64,000 nucleotides of DNA from Ganoderma boninense (GCA_002900995.3 CM035304.1:1099498-1163497), one strand, 5' to 3'; counted from the stretch's first letter, positions 20,542 through 33,331 are shown. Program-made: numbers and translations. The notes: generated by a model not told the origin, from the sequence alone.

Positions 20542-22899
20542 AGCGTCGCGTGGTATCTTAATGTCGGGTTCTACCTCGCGACCATTTAACAACAAGCGTC
20601 AGGTGTGCTGCCTTCGAGCACTGTGTCCTCAGGTCTGCCTGTATGGAGGCACAGCAAGACTCGGGCGTACAGCGATTCAGGGTTGAGGGGTGCCACCATG
20701 GCCCGGGGATGCAATATCTTTATAGACGTATAGATTGGGATAGACCAGGGAGCGGGCCTCGACGTCGCACACATACCAAGTTACCAACATAGCTGTATCC
20801 CTGGCATTGCATCGGCATCGCATAGCTTCCTAATCGTGTATTCCACCAATCAACCACTCATTCGACCCACATCCCGGTTTTCTCTCGCCGTTGTTGTCGC
20901 CCGCGGTCGCAGCTCCTTCGCAGTGCCTCGGACGTCTCTTCAAGTTGATGTCGATTCGCCTGAGAGGCGTACGAGGGAGAAAGTGTCGTGGTGGCAGCGA
21001 GCACTCTTCCGCATGGGAGACAAATATGATCGCATGGCAACTTGTCCAGTCTGCACTGGCAGCTGTCGCGAGGGCCCTGACTGGGAACAAACAGCTCGCT
21101 GCTCGCGAACCTACTACCGGAAACCCTAACCTTAACGCTGGGCAGCTACGCCGCGCGCGCCGCCACGTCTCCGATCTTGTCCTCCGACTACCACCATAAA
21201 AATGTCAACCTGAAGGTCCCTAGCTTGACGGCACATCGACCATATGAGAGGAATCTTGTTGGTATGTATTTTATCCGGCACACATCTTTTTCGAGACTCG
21301 GACCCGGGGCGCTGAGCGTCGCTGAAGGGACTCGGAAAAGTCTTCGCACTGGTAAGCCTACCATTTCGAACGGCAATGCAAACTACAGGCTATCAAATAT
21401 AAAGGAGAGTGTAGGGCTGTGACGGTAGAGGAGGAGGAGGAGTGCTGGGACCAGTTCAGTACTAGGTACGCCATCTACCAGACTCCAGTACCCTCTCGTG
21501 TCGCTATCAGGCTGTTGCGGTGTACGTTTCGCTTGTCCTCTGTACAGTCGTGTGCGGAAACTGATCCCTTGTTAGACGTAGTGATTCGCATGTCTCGCAA
21601 TATTTGCAATGACATGGCGTTTTACTGCAATAAATTCGTTGTATTTTCGGAATCCACTACTTTCTGACCGCGGCGATCAAGCAGTTGCGATGCGTCTCCC
21701 CGCCTACTACCGCTAGCTGCATGCGCTGCCAGACGATATGCCTTGATCCTCGTCCTCAACGATTATATCGCTTGCCAGTAACATCTACAGAGCCGTATCC
21801 CACTCATCGTAGCCTCCGGGTTACGAATTAACTTGGGGATACGTGTCTCTGTAGGTCCTAATGTAGGTACGTTTGTGTCGTCCATTCGCCTTCAGGGCTG
21901 GACACCAGGATAGGCACGGTCTGCGACTCCCTTCTAGCACGCTTGCACCCCCGCGAGCGAAGGCTCGTGCTTGAATCGTCCCTGTCCCACCTAGAATACG
22001 TCTCACAGTTGTTCCAACCCTCTGCGCTACTCTTGCTGCGCGTATCCAGTGTTACCTGGTCTCCTGAAAGGTGAGTCCCGGAGATTGATCGACCAGTCGG
22101 TCATGATGCTGGCTGATAATACCGTTGGTGCCGGTATTGAACGTTGAACTCTCCTCCGGTGGAGATTCCTGCAGACACCGGACCTCTCTCTCCCTCTTCG
22201 CGCCCCAATTCTCGATTTTCGCTAGGCCAGCCACGACAACCATCGCCCGTGCGACCTTCCCAATGTTCAGGCTTAATGTGTGCCAGACGACTCGGCGCAT
22301 GGCCTGCCAGACCTCGTTTCCCTCCTCCCCTTCTGCCCTACCTCCAGGTATCGTATTCTTCCCGTTTTTCATCACATCCAAAATTGTCAGGCACATGAGG
22401 ACAGGTACGTGTCGAAGGCGTCTCCACTATTGCGAATACTGAACTCTCGCCGGTGGGTTCGGATCAGATTCAAAGAATCCACAGAGACGGAGGTGCGGAC
22501 ACAATGCGATGCCCCAGCAGTGCTGTTGGGCCTCTGCGTTGATTCCGGTGTGTACTATGAAATACTCTGTCCTTTTACTCGCACGCGGGAATGAAATACA
22601 TGACGTTCAGAGAGGGAGTCGGAATTAGAGGCTGGGCTTTACGGCATGAGCGCCAGCTCTCTGGCACCCAAGAAGCCTCGCAGAAACTTCGTGCCGGAAC
22701 AACCGCCGATGAGCATTCGGATATGCACACTACCCCCAAACCGCGGCGTTATCCGGAGGTTTTTTGAGGTTTCGATTCATGCCGACAAGGCGATGGACCT
22801 GCGTTACTCCACACTCGATATCAATATGAGCGGGCCTGTCTTCCTCGAGTTCGCGTCCCGCATTCCACATCCCACTCTTTGGATCCTCCACAGACGGCT
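20542..22899. other. No supportable gene
   Basis: ORFs up to about 114 codons occur on both strands without recognisable domains (for example 22052-22396 minus and 22125-22442 plus, which overlap). A (GAG)n microsatellite sits at about 21425-21441. Confidence 0.45.
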
Positions 22900-24527
22900 A
22901 TGGGTTCAAGCGCGAACTTCATCGAAATCTTGTAGGTGTGAATTCAACGCAGCTGTCCTCCCGAAAGCCTAACAGCATGCTTGTAAGGGTCACAACGGAG
23001 TATTGCCAGGTGGCTGCCCTAGGTAAGCAGACACCCCTCCCTCGAATATGTGCCATTCGGAACACAACTTATGCGTTTCGTTAGCTCTTGTGACCTACGA
23101 CTGGCTGGTATGCCTTCCGTCAGAACTGACCCATATATGGCCCGCCGAGCGCAGGAAGACCATGGCTACCATGCTCTACATCGTCAACCGTTACGCTACG
23201 ATTATATCTCTCGCCCTCCCGTTGACCACCTTCTTCCCCGCACTATTCCCAACGTTGGAGTCCTGCGTCATTGAGGTTACCTTCGCCACCGCATTCACCT
23301 TGGCACCGGTGCTGACTTATCCGGGTACGCTCGTTTTAACGCTCCGGCATGATGATTATGCTGATTATCCTTCTTCTCCAGCATTACATACCCTGCGGGT
23401 ATACACCCTATCCAACAGAAATAAAGTGCTCAGCGCAATTACGTTTGCGCTGTCTCTATTTGAATTTATCATGCAACTCGTCCGTCCCATTTCTACCCAT
23501 CGGTCACGGCGTGTGTGCAGCGGCTGATTCTAGTGCCAGGTCCAGCAAGCTGCATATACCCGCGTCGCACTCGAACCTCCCCCCTTCGGCTGTAGTGGCT
23601 TCGACACGACACCAGTCAATCTGGGTCTCAAGTGAGTCTCGGATACAGATGCTTTGACCACATGTGGCTTGGTGATACCCGGCGGCTGAAGCAGATTACA
23701 GACGTAAGTGGGTCAAAAGCGTAAGGAGATTATGAGAACTCACAGCGAACCATGACTGCAGTGGTCTTCATCGAAGGCGCCATCAACGTCGCCTCGAACA
23801 TCTTGGTCATCTACGTGACATGGCGCAACACAAAGTGGGCTACTGCACAGCTACAGGAGGGGCTTAACATCGGATCGTCGTTCTCTCGCGTCATGCTATA
23901 CCACGGTGAGCTCAAGCTATTCCATCTCGATTCGTTGTCCAGCGCTGATCCCCAGTCTTCGGTTTAGGCAGTGTGTATTTTCTGTATGCCCTTGATTTTA
24001 TCTACTCTTTTGGCGTCTGGTTAATCTGCCACAACCAGCGTCTTCATCATCATTACCATTGTCCAGACACTTTTCTCTGTCTTCAACGTACGCTCGTTCC
24101 TTCAAGTCACTTGAGGTTCTCCAACTTAACTGTACCCCCAGTTGCACTCCATAGACACGACGTCGGGATACCCCGCCGTCTTCCTGGACCCGTACGCACC
24201 ATCTACCCATTCTGCTCAGATCGACTCATGATGCGGTGTTTTTTTTTTAGGATAGAGTCGTTATTGCTCTGCAGGTTTCTCCTCGGGCTGCAGGAGACGG
24301 CTGCCGACCTCGCTGGGACGGCCAATTCCCGTTCCCTCGATCTCAACTTCGCATCGGCAACTGGCACAAGCACATCCCCCGCGTTCCCTCACTTCATCGC
24401 ATCCATGGGCAATTCTGTCCACAATGATTTCGGGGAGGAGGGAACGTCGAGTCCGGGCGGAGAGGAGACGCCGGGTGACTGTTCCCCACACATCGGAGAC
24501 GAGAACGGCGTCCGTACTTCTGGTTGA
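22900..24527 (+). CDS. DUF6533 multi-pass membrane protein, copy 4 (divergent)
   Basis: The proposed first exon, 22900-22931 (MGSSANFIEI), is followed by a 35-nt exon 2 (22988-23022), the same size as in the other copies, and exon 3 from 23085. Visible motifs are YDWLVCLPSELTHIW, VNRYATI, LHTLRVYTLSNRN, VIYVTWRN, GSVYFLYALDFIY, VFLDP and CRFLLGLQE. The tail has FPHFIASMGNSVHND in place of the FIASFAHPVHVD motif. Unlike the others, it runs without a break through the position of the first microexon (LESC), so those two introns were lost. The second microexon is retained (AC at 23702-23703). The middle exons (23390-23640) are the least certain part of the model. The function is unknown. Confidence 0.75.
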
Positions 24528-27492
24528 GCTGTGTCAGATCGTCGCTGCGGTGGTGCAATGTGAATGGATCTGTATTGTCTGCCTAGCATGAGTTCTCCCT
24601 TCAAGCGATATACAGTCGCATCTCCGACCCTTGGAACCACAGGCCAGGCATTGTCCCAAGGTCCCAGGAACCGGAAGAGCGAATCCCCTCGTCGCCGGGA
24701 GTTTCGACCGGAGCATCCCGGCGATGTTTCAACGAGTGCGATAAACACAAGATGCGTCGACACCTCCCGAAGGCAGAGCATACAGTCGCCTCGCTTATTC
24801 GGAATTGTGTGGGCGTTGATGGTCGCGCTCGACGTGACGACCAGATAGACGTCCACGGTGAAATTGAACAGTCCGAGCGGGACAGGTACTTGGACCACCA
24901 TCACAGGGAGTAATACGCACAGGACTCATCAGGATCCCGCACAATTCTAAACCAGGCAAGCACCCGGACGAAGTCAGGAGCATGAAGAGGATACGGACGA
25001 GGCAAAGGTAGGAGGCAGCGCATCTAACAAAACTGAGGGACGTGAATCCCAGTAGATCAAGACCAAGGCAGCGCATGTCGCTGAAGAATACATGACGTAC
25101 GCTGCGGCGAGTCAGCGAAAACGAGTTAGAACAGGGACAAGCAGGAGAACAACATGTGTCTCGTGTTCGCGGCACGCAAGTCCGTGTCGTAGGCCTATTG
25201 ACAATTGAATGCTATTGGCAGCAACATCAGCTCGCTGATGAGAGCAGACAAGGTATCTCGGAGAGCGTACCAGAGGCCCAGGGTTCCATGAAAGCCAAAG
25301 AGCCGTCATCCTGGGTTCTTCTCCGACGGCGCACGATGTCAAGGATCTCCGGTTTCCTCGTGTATCCCTCCAAACTATCCGAACAGGGTATTGAGTCGGA
25401 GGGATGCTGTGGCGTAGCCAGCACTCCATGTCCGCCCGATGACGGACGCATCAGGAATGGATCGGCGGACTATGGGCTTGAATATGGCTGGAGAGCGACT
25501 TGCCGAGAACTTTGTCTTGAACACTTTTCACGACCAGTACTGGACAGCAGGCGGCATCCGCCATCCGACGAGGGAACGTAAGGGAGATGAGTGCTGATCT
25601 TGAGGTGGCACGAAGACTCGTTATGCGTAGCGGTTGTATTATTTGATGCCGTCGTGCGGTGAACCCAGTTCGCAGCATAGACTGAGGCGTCGATGGGTGG
25701 ATAGAACGAAGTGCAGGGCGTCACGGAGGCAGGTAGACAGCTTGGGGATAGGTCATGAAACCGCAGCACGGCCGCCCACAATTTGAAGCAACTTCACTTG
25801 ATGACCGCACTCGGAAGGACGCGTGGCGAATGGACGTAGACTGAATGCGGGACGTGGAGCCTCAGTAGCGTTTTAGCATATCCGTGGTAAACCTCACGTA
25901 CGGTGAACTGGTGAAGTCGCGCTGGAACTATGCGGCAGGGGCGTCCTCGAACGACTTCCGGAGAGCGCATGGCATGGCTTGTTAAGCTACACACCGACTG
26001 TGCACCTTCACAGGATCTTAATTGAGGGGTCTGATATGCAAGTGTAAAGCGAGTCCGTGACTCCTGGAGCGAAGTAAAGGGTCTAACGCACCACCGGAGC
26101 AACGACCCAGACCGGGCAGTTGAGACATCCTCTCCATCGGCCTTCCTCGTCTCAAATGTCACACGAACTCGAGCACGGACAGCTTTCGCTGCACTTCGTT
26201 CCGCTCGCATTGTAGTTGGGGCTCCTCGTATGGCCCCAGGACGGCCCCAGCACCTTGTGGACAAGCCTGGGAGCCACCAAGGAATGTGGCGGAGACACGT
26301 AGTCTTCAATCACCGCCCTAGTAAACGTATGTGAGCTATGGAATACAGGACGGATGTCGGCGAGGAGGGTCGTATGAATGTGTCGTACCTAGGCTAGATG
26401 TATGCGTGGATGGTAACCTCTCCTCAGTTACAGCCTGAAATCTCAAGTGACCCCACGTGTACAATCGTTGCCCTTTGCCTCAAAGTGGCTCTTGAGCACA
26501 GATGACCAATGAATGCACGAGGAAAAGAAGCGGAACTTACCTGAGAATTCTCCCGGACGCGGAAGCTCCGTCGCAAAGTCGACGATCAACCCCTTCAACA
26601 GCGTCATCGGCACCGCGTCCCCGCATACGGTGGATAGATCGGCGCAAAATGGCTGTTCGGATGGCGCACATGTCCAGCATACAGCAAGCGAAAACGCGAT
26701 TAGAGACGCACCGGTAGCCTGGGTCACCCCTTTTCGCGATCTTCAGCCTCTCCTAGTACGAATGACATTCTCCGCTCTCCACTGAAAGTCGCGATCAGGC
26801 CGCGCCGTGGTTTTCTCGCCTGGGGATGGAGCAGAGTGGCTGTATAAATCGACATCCAGGAGCCAGTACGGTTAGGACAAGCGACTGGGGGAGGAGACGA
26901 TATATAGCTCGGCTGCTTGGTCGGTCATGACGACGGTGGCCTCTTCAGGTGGCACACCTGGCCTTCCCCACGCGACTCCGACAGAGAAGGCTATGAGACT
27001 AATCGTGTCCTGTGGGATGGTGGCTGCTGAGCGCTGAGCAATGACAGTGCGTTGACGGTGTAGAAACAAAGGTTCTTTGAAAAAGCTTGGCCGGGGCGAC
27101 AGTTGCTTCGTGGATGTCGATTCCTCCAGGGGGAGAGGCAGACGGAGATGCAATTGTGCGCAATGCGTAAGGGACCAGTTTCAGAGCAGGGCGGTGTGGA
27201 TGGGAGAGTAGCGTAAGGGAAGAGCGATGGTCATCGTCGCAGTCGTGGCCAGCTGTGGAGGAGAGGTTGAAGGGATCGACGAGCCGAGGCTGCCGTCCGA
27301 CCGGGCCGTTGAAGGACGCCTAAGAACACACCACCGCGGACGCCGGAGGGAACCTTCCTGCTCATGCATCTGACCTCCCACATCCCAGGAACGGCCCGTT
27401 CAGCCTCTCGGGCAGTATTTAAGGTCAGAACGACTGCGCTTGTGCCACTCAATCTCCCATCACGTCCTCAAATCTGCTCACATCGAGGAGAA
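24528..27492. other. No firm gene; scattered minus-strand frames
   Basis: Nothing joins into a complete model. Two minus-strand segments resemble each other: SLIAFSLAVCWTCAPS (within 26443-26727, followed by a good GTAAGT donor) and SLIAFSVGVAWGRPG (within 26872-27153). They could be exons of two decayed or unrecognised paralogues. The minus frame at 24795-25175 is hydrophobic but unassigned. Confidence 0.35.
27413..27420 (+). promoter_or_regulatory. Putative TATA-like box of YCII gene
   Basis: 'tatttaag' lies about 75 bp upstream of the ATG at 27493. Confidence 0.35.
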
Positions 27493-27925
27493 ATGCCGTA
27501 TTTCGCTGTCTATGCACCCGATTACCCCGACGAGGGGGCGATCGAGCGTCGCTTCAAGGTTCGCGAGGCGCACCTGGCCAATGCAGCCAAGGAGCCCAGG
27601 ATGAGTCCGTGACATCCACAATTTGAGTGCTTTTAACCCACTGACATGTTCCCTCAGAGGTTGGGGGAGCGATGCTCTCCCCGAACGAGGCTCTCGACAC
27701 TCCAAACCCACCCGAGAAGAAGATGATCGGGTCCCTCATGATTTTCGAGGCCGAATCGTACGCCGAAGTCAAAGAGCTTATCGAAAACGACGTTTACTGG
27801 ACAGGCGACGTTGTACGTATGATTCAATCCCCTATTGTACAGCTGCTCACGAGCCATGTCGTCGCCAGTGGGACAAGGAGAGAACGGAAATCCATCCTTG
27901 GGTCTCACCTAAGTTGTTACAGTGA
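27493..27925 (+). CDS. YCII-domain protein (107 aa)
   Basis: The model has three exons, 27493-27604, 27658-27812 and 27869-27925, totalling 324 nt. It starts FAVYAPDYPDEGAIERRFKVREAHL, continues VGGAMLSP and KKMIGSLMIFEAESYAEV, and ends with WDKERTEIHPWVSP. This is the usual order and length (about 100 aa) of the YCII-related ferredoxin-like fold, a small dimeric domain with a conserved His (here REAH). Family members are found in the cytoplasm and several act as hydrolases or dehalogenases, but the substrate here is unknown. The first intron needs a weak GTCCGT donor to preserve the frame into VGGAM. The second intron is GTACGT...CCAG. It is a single gene, unrelated to the surrounding membrane-protein array. 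Confidence 0.85.
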
Positions 27926-29117
27926 TTCAGGAAACACCAAGTAGAAGAATAACATCAACTTTGATCGCGATTGACTCCATGTGTACTCATCTCTACTGGT
28001 ATTATTGCCTCTCGTCCCTCCAGAGGGTCAGTCCCGAGCGAAAGGTATTCAATTCTCAGGCACAATTTATCCTGGATCGTCTCGGACTCGGAAGGAATAC
28101 CGTCATTCGCAGCGGTCATGGAGTCCCCGTGAAGAGAGGGTATACTGAACATGATAGTGCCGCGGATAGTGGGGTAAGCATTCCAAGTTCATAATGTCTT
28201 GCCGAAGAGTAGGCACCCCATGCACTGCGGTAGTCAGACCAATCAGGGCTTGGAAGTTCGGCTGCTGGACTGCAAATCCTTCGAGATGTCCTCGTGGCTG
28301 AAATGGCAATGTATCAGTCCACGGCGAGGACGGTTCCGTGATTCCATTCCTTGTGGCGCTTTTCACTGGATATTCGCGTGCCGTCCTGCTCTTGGTTGAG
28401 TGGCGCAAGGAGTTCTTTCAGTATCCTTGACAAATAGGTGCGGGGAGCGTGGCTCATGGCAGACTTCCGCCATGCCTACCTTCTCTCCATGGCCGATGTG
28501 GTTTGGTTACACATTGGACCTGGGTAAAAGGGGCCGAGTACTGCTGATATCATACTGTAGACGAAGCACCACCAGAGAGGAGACTTGAGATATGCATGAG
28601 CACCAAGTACCGAAGCGTTGTTGCCCCGCGTGAGGTTCTGGCTGTCTAGCCTTGACCCACAATAGTCATGCACAATAGTCAGGGCTCGAGTCAGTGGAAA
28701 TGAATGGTGAGGAGTCTCCCTTCTGTCGACGGCGATGTTCACTATACGGATCCAGCGCTGCGCAGCTCTCAGATACAGTGGCAATTCTGATGATATTTAT
28801 GTGCACATCCTGGATTCTGTATAGAGTCATTCACGCTGTTATAGAAATTGCTGAGTGGCGAACATTTTGATGTGGCGATGTTAGATTCATTCCACCTTAT
28901 GGGCGCAGTGATGTCGAGAAAAATGTAGAATGAACCTGAGTCTCAAACATGTGTCAATATGACCTGAAACACTCCGGGATGCTGATATGGAGAGCACCCA
29001 GGCTGAAACAAGAACAAACCTATTTGACTTCCCACAACACAATAGTGTTGTTATCATTCTATGTCTCCTAAGCAACAGGCAGGTGGATATAAAATAACAC
29101 ACACCTCTCACTCTCCC
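27926..29117. other. No supportable gene; composition becomes AT-rich
   Basis: Short ORFs only. From about 28780 rightward the sequence turns clearly AT-rich, continuing into the gene at 29158. Confidence 0.45.
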
Positions 29118-29126
29118 AATATAAAT
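29118..29126 (+). promoter_or_regulatory. Putative TATA box of AT-rich orphan gene
   Basis: 'aatataaat' lies about 35-40 bp upstream of the ATG at 29158, after a CT-rich tract (acctctcactctccc). Confidence 0.45.
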
Positions 29127-29157
29127 TCCCATCTCTACATCGATTCAGATACCTACA

Positions 29158-31164
29158 ATGCACTCCCACTTGCATTTCTCTCAACAGCCTGGCAGTGGTT
29201 CTGCAAGACCTAGGAGCGATGAAAATCTTCAAAAAGCAAATCAGTGTGCGTAGTTGTGCAATAAATTTTGAAATGAGAAATAATAATAGCCTGTCTTATA
29301 GCCGGAGATAAACTTACAGAGGAGACTGCCCGCAATGATGCTCTGGGAATAAAGTTCTCACTCTTATTAGATGGAATAATAAGCGAGACAAATTTCTTGG
29401 AGAAGTTGGACATGAATAGAAACAACTCTGCAAATTGTGAAGGCATGACTGCTGAGAGATGCAAAAAATTGTGTCAAGAGGTGTTCAAGGATATCAAACA
29501 TTACAGCAGGGAAGCTCAATGCATGCGGAGCATACATGCTCTATGTAAGCATTTTTGAGTCAAATTATATCTCATCAATTGTGCTGTTCATCTCTAACAC
29601 ACTTTTATTGAACAGATTCTACCTCATTAAGGCTAGACACATCTGAGCACAAGGCAACCCTGACCAGCCATACATTATTTGATGCAGTAGAAGACATGAA
29701 AACTATCCTTGACCATAAAGGGGTCTTATGCAAAGGAGACAAAGAACAAAATATCCTGTCAGTTTACAACTTCTCCTTGAGTAGAAATTGTCACATTAAA
29801 ATGGTACTAGTCCTGCCCCACCACATGCTAGACAGTCAAACCTTGAAAATTTGATAAAGGGAAACACACCACTGCTTAAAAACATTACATTGGGCTCTGA
29901 GGGGCTCTACAAAGCATATGAGCTCTTAGTGGGCCTTGATTCTAAGTTGGATGAGTCTCTCTTATTAATTAATCAAGCTGCAATTACTGGAATTCAAGCT
30001 GCAGACAAGGATGTTGGCATCCAACCAATGATCTTCCAAAGAGATGGAGACTCCTCTCAAATGCAAACAAACACAGTACCACTGAGGCAGTCTACAGCTT
30101 CATCATCATATCCAGCTATAGAATGCAATCAGTCTTTGAAACCACAGCATCTATCTGTGAATGCAGAGATATCAATTGCAAGACAAAATGAGATAATTTT
30201 AGTACAAACCAATCTTGGTATGTGTGTAGCTTTAGACATACAAGAAATGAGCTGACACTTGCATAAAGACCTATTGACAAAATCATTAACCATGATTGGA
30301 TATGTGAAGAAAATTGAAGAGATCAAGAAACGACTGGCCTTTCCCTGCCTATTTGAAATTTGGCATGGCTTTTATGCAATTTTGAACCAAGATGTCAAAA
30401 GAGCATCAGTAGACAGGCTAACTGTCCTGCGAGAAAATCTCTACCAGATTGGGCAATGTGCCACCATTCTTGGATGTCTTCTTATAAAACCAATGGTCCA
30501 CAGTGGGTGCTCAACATGTCATCAGATTTGTCAAAAATTGCTGAGAAAATTCTCATCTCTCATTTAAGGGCACCAAAGAGCCCAGCTTGGTGATATAAAT
30601 CCAGAATTTCTGATGATGAAAGAGGCAAACATTGAGAGAGAGATTGAAATCCACCTCGCAGGACTGCTCGAGTTCACTGCCTCAAATGAGGCTTTGTCTC
30701 AAATTGATGGAACACTAGCAAATGCATGGAAAACAACAACAAGGAGAACTCTGGATATATTGGAAGACAAAATGCTCAATGGAACCATAGACAATGCTCT
30801 GGCTGGAGCCTCGGGCAAGTTGTCAAGATATGCACTGACAGAGGCCATAAAGGTACTCCAGTCACAACCAATCCCAACTCCTGAACAGATGAGTTCAATG
30901 CGCGACAGTTTGAATAAGCTGTTCGATCATTCTAAAGCAGCAGAAATATTGTGCCTGAGATTGCAAGCATTGCTGCTACATATCAATGGCAAAGATATAA
31001 GGCCCATCTCATCGGAAGGATATGATCCATTAAATGTGGACTCGGAGTGCCGTGAGAAACTTTCCAGGTGTGGTGTCAATTCACCAGCTTTCCAGTGTAG
31101 AGAGTGGTTTGAGACACCAGGGTTTGAATGTGTATACAAGGGGCAGTGTGCAAAAGCCAAATAA
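29158..31164 (+). CDS. Unrecognised AT-rich six-exon gene (569 aa)
   Basis: Exons are 29158-29245, 29302-29544, 29616-29757, 29811-30217, 30269-30502 and 30569-31164, totalling 1710 nt with no internal stop. Every intron has GT-AG ends and is 51-71 nt long. Two in-frame stops that first suggested a pseudogene (TGA near 30253 and TAA near 30565) both fall inside introns. The protein is hydrophilic and mostly helical-looking, without signal peptide or membrane segments. It has a Cys-rich C-terminal end (SECREKLSRCG, FQCREWF, FECVYKGQC). I recognise no family. Base composition is far more AT-rich than the DUF6533 or ABC genes, suggesting different origin or a distinct compositional domain. Confidence 0.7.
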
Positions 31165-32392
31165 CTTAATTATAATCAGCAAACAGTATGGAATAGAATA
31201 CCTGCGAATTGATACATAGCACTAGCATGAATTAGTTATATTCAGAGGTGTTATACGCATCACCCTCGTGAATACAGAGGGCTAGCATCTATCGCTGCGC
31301 GAGTCAACCACAACCTGCGCTCGACAATGGTGCTAGGATACCTGACGCCATGATGACTGCTACATCAGCCTCCGCCGACCTAGGCGTGCTCCTTGAAGCT
31401 GCCAGTCCTTCTCACCGAACTCACGCTGTGCTGCAAGCTCTGCGACCGTCTTGCTGGTTCGCACACTGTTGCACGACTGCAACCCTCTCCCTGGTCCCCT
31501 CTCATGCGCTGCATCTTGCACCCTTATGTTGGACACGGGAACCATGACGTGCGCAAAGCAACTTGGGAGGCGTCGAGCACCTGATGGGTCTGGACTGTCC
31601 TCAGAGCTCTGAGCTCGTTGCAGGACGGAGTGTCCCATGCTTGGAGGCATCCGGATATAGGCTTCTCTTGTGCAGAGGGAATGGAGAGCTGCGCTGTACT
31701 CGTCACCCCGATGGTGTGCGCTGCAACTGTTCCTCATGCCGCTCGAGTTCTCATCTGTTCTCGAACTCAAAGCATCAAGCCGGCTACATCGCTGCCACTA
31801 TGGTCGCAGGATGAGTCACGAGCACCGGTGGTAGCAGATTTCTTCCATTCCTTCGGAACTTCGTGCACCACAATTCATGGACCCGCGCGAATGCCATTGT
31901 CTAGTGCATCATTGACAGTTCGAGGGATGATAACACTGATTGTGGAGGTGAGACGCTCGTCTGACCGGCATGCAGGCAATTGATTATGTCATGAGTAGGT
32001 TCAACAACTCGGAGAAAAAGAGTTCCGTTTACCGCATATACCGCCAGGGCCCGTAACGTTGCCTCCTTGCCCCCAGGTTTCAGTTTCACGATGCTGATAG
32101 CTGTGCTAGCGAATGTCGAAGAAAGAGGTTGAGTGTCCGAGCAGGGTTGAGGAGGGCTTCGCCGAGTCGAATGACCGCGTAACCGACATGCGCACTGCAC
32201 GCTGGACACAAGGTGCGTGTAGCTACACGTCTCCATAGACTCCGGTGGCCATTCCTCATGCGCAGTCCAAACAACAGCCCGTGGAGCTCGTACGACTTCT
32301 ATCCTGGCGACGATCCAATCCTCATCTCTCTGCCTGCGACGAGCCTTGCAATTGGCCTTCCTCTATGTTCACTATCATAGACGAGCACCTGG
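31165..32392. other. No supportable gene
   Basis: Composition returns to the GC-richer background. ORFs on both strands around 31360-31980 overlap and carry no recognisable domain. Confidence 0.4.
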
Positions 32393-32398
32393 TATAAA
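32393..32398 (+). promoter_or_regulatory. Putative TATA box of carbonic anhydrase
   Basis: 'tataaa' lies 81 bp upstream of the ATG at 32479. Confidence 0.5.
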
Positions 32399-32478
32399 GC
32401 TCTGTCAGCATCTCCCTCCAGCTCCGCACGTCACAGCACGTACTCGCTTCTCCTCCTCCTCACAATTCTACGACCGCC

Positions 32479-33331
32479 ATGGCTGCCGACAACTCCGCTC
32501 CCAACTCTATGGTCCTCACCAACATGCTCAACCGGAACGAGAAGTGGGTGGTTGCGATGAACCTCGCCACCGACGGCAAGTTCTTCCCCACCTCTGCTGA
32601 AGGCCAATACCCAAAGGCAAGTCGTCCCTTAATTGAGAAATCCAGATCGCTCTCGCTGCCCTCCCGTCGCAGAGTCGGGAAAGGCGACGTGTGCCGGGCA
32701 GTGACTCTCGCCCGGGCCGGGGGTTGAGGTCCACTCAGTTTCGAGACGCCGTTGCTGACTACTGTGCATAGGTTCTCTGGATCGGCTGCGCGGACTCACG
32801 AGTCCCGGAGTCTGTAATCACTAACTCCTACCCCGGTGAAATCTTCGTCCAGCGCAACATCGCAAAGTGAGTAATACATCCCGCGTCCAAATATCGATTC
32901 CCGACGCCTACTCACCCCTTCACATTTCTCGCAGCCAGTTCCTCCTCGATGACGACAACGCCGTCTCCGTGCTCAGCTACGCCGTCGGCACAGTGGAAGT
33001 CGATCATATCATCGTGGTCGGTCACACCAGATGCGGCGGGGTCGAGGCGGCGTGGAACGCTGCCCAGGAGGACCCATCAGAGCCTGGGTCCGCTATCGAG
33101 CGCTGGCTCGTGCCCCTCACGGAGTTCGCGCGAAAGACGGGGGGCGACGTCGCCACCCTCACTGAGGCGAACATGGGCGAGCAGGTCCGGAACGTCCTGA
33201 AGAGCGAGGCGGTACAGAACGAATGGAGGAAGCGCGACGTCCACGTCCATGGGTGGATGTACGAGCTTGAGACTGGGAAGCTGCGCGACCTGGGAATTAG
33301 CGTGGGGAGGGACGGCCCGCTGCATTTCTAA
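32479..33331 (+). CDS. Beta-class carbonic anhydrase
   Basis: The model has three exons, 32479-32616, 32772-32866 and 32935-33331, totalling 630 nt, 209 aa. It catalyses reversible hydration of CO2 to bicarbonate and is expected in the cytosol, since there is no obvious targeting peptide. Zinc ligands are Cys52 (in CADSR), His108 and Cys111 (in GHTRCGG). The Asp54-Arg56 catalytic dyad is intact, and the FVQRNIAN segment follows as expected. The C-terminal part has [13 protein letters not shown]. Length is typical of fungal beta enzymes. The first intron starts with GC (AAG|GCAAGT) and ends TAG. No GT donor there keeps the [10 protein letters not shown] frame, so this is a GC-AG intron. It ends 253 bp from the tail of DUF6533 copy 5, in convergent orientation. 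Confidence 0.95.

Noticed and set aside
29158..31164. Pseudogene with two in-frame stops
   Set aside because: Both stops fall inside introns with good GT-AG ends (30218-30268 and 30503-30568). The spliced frame is open for 569 codons.
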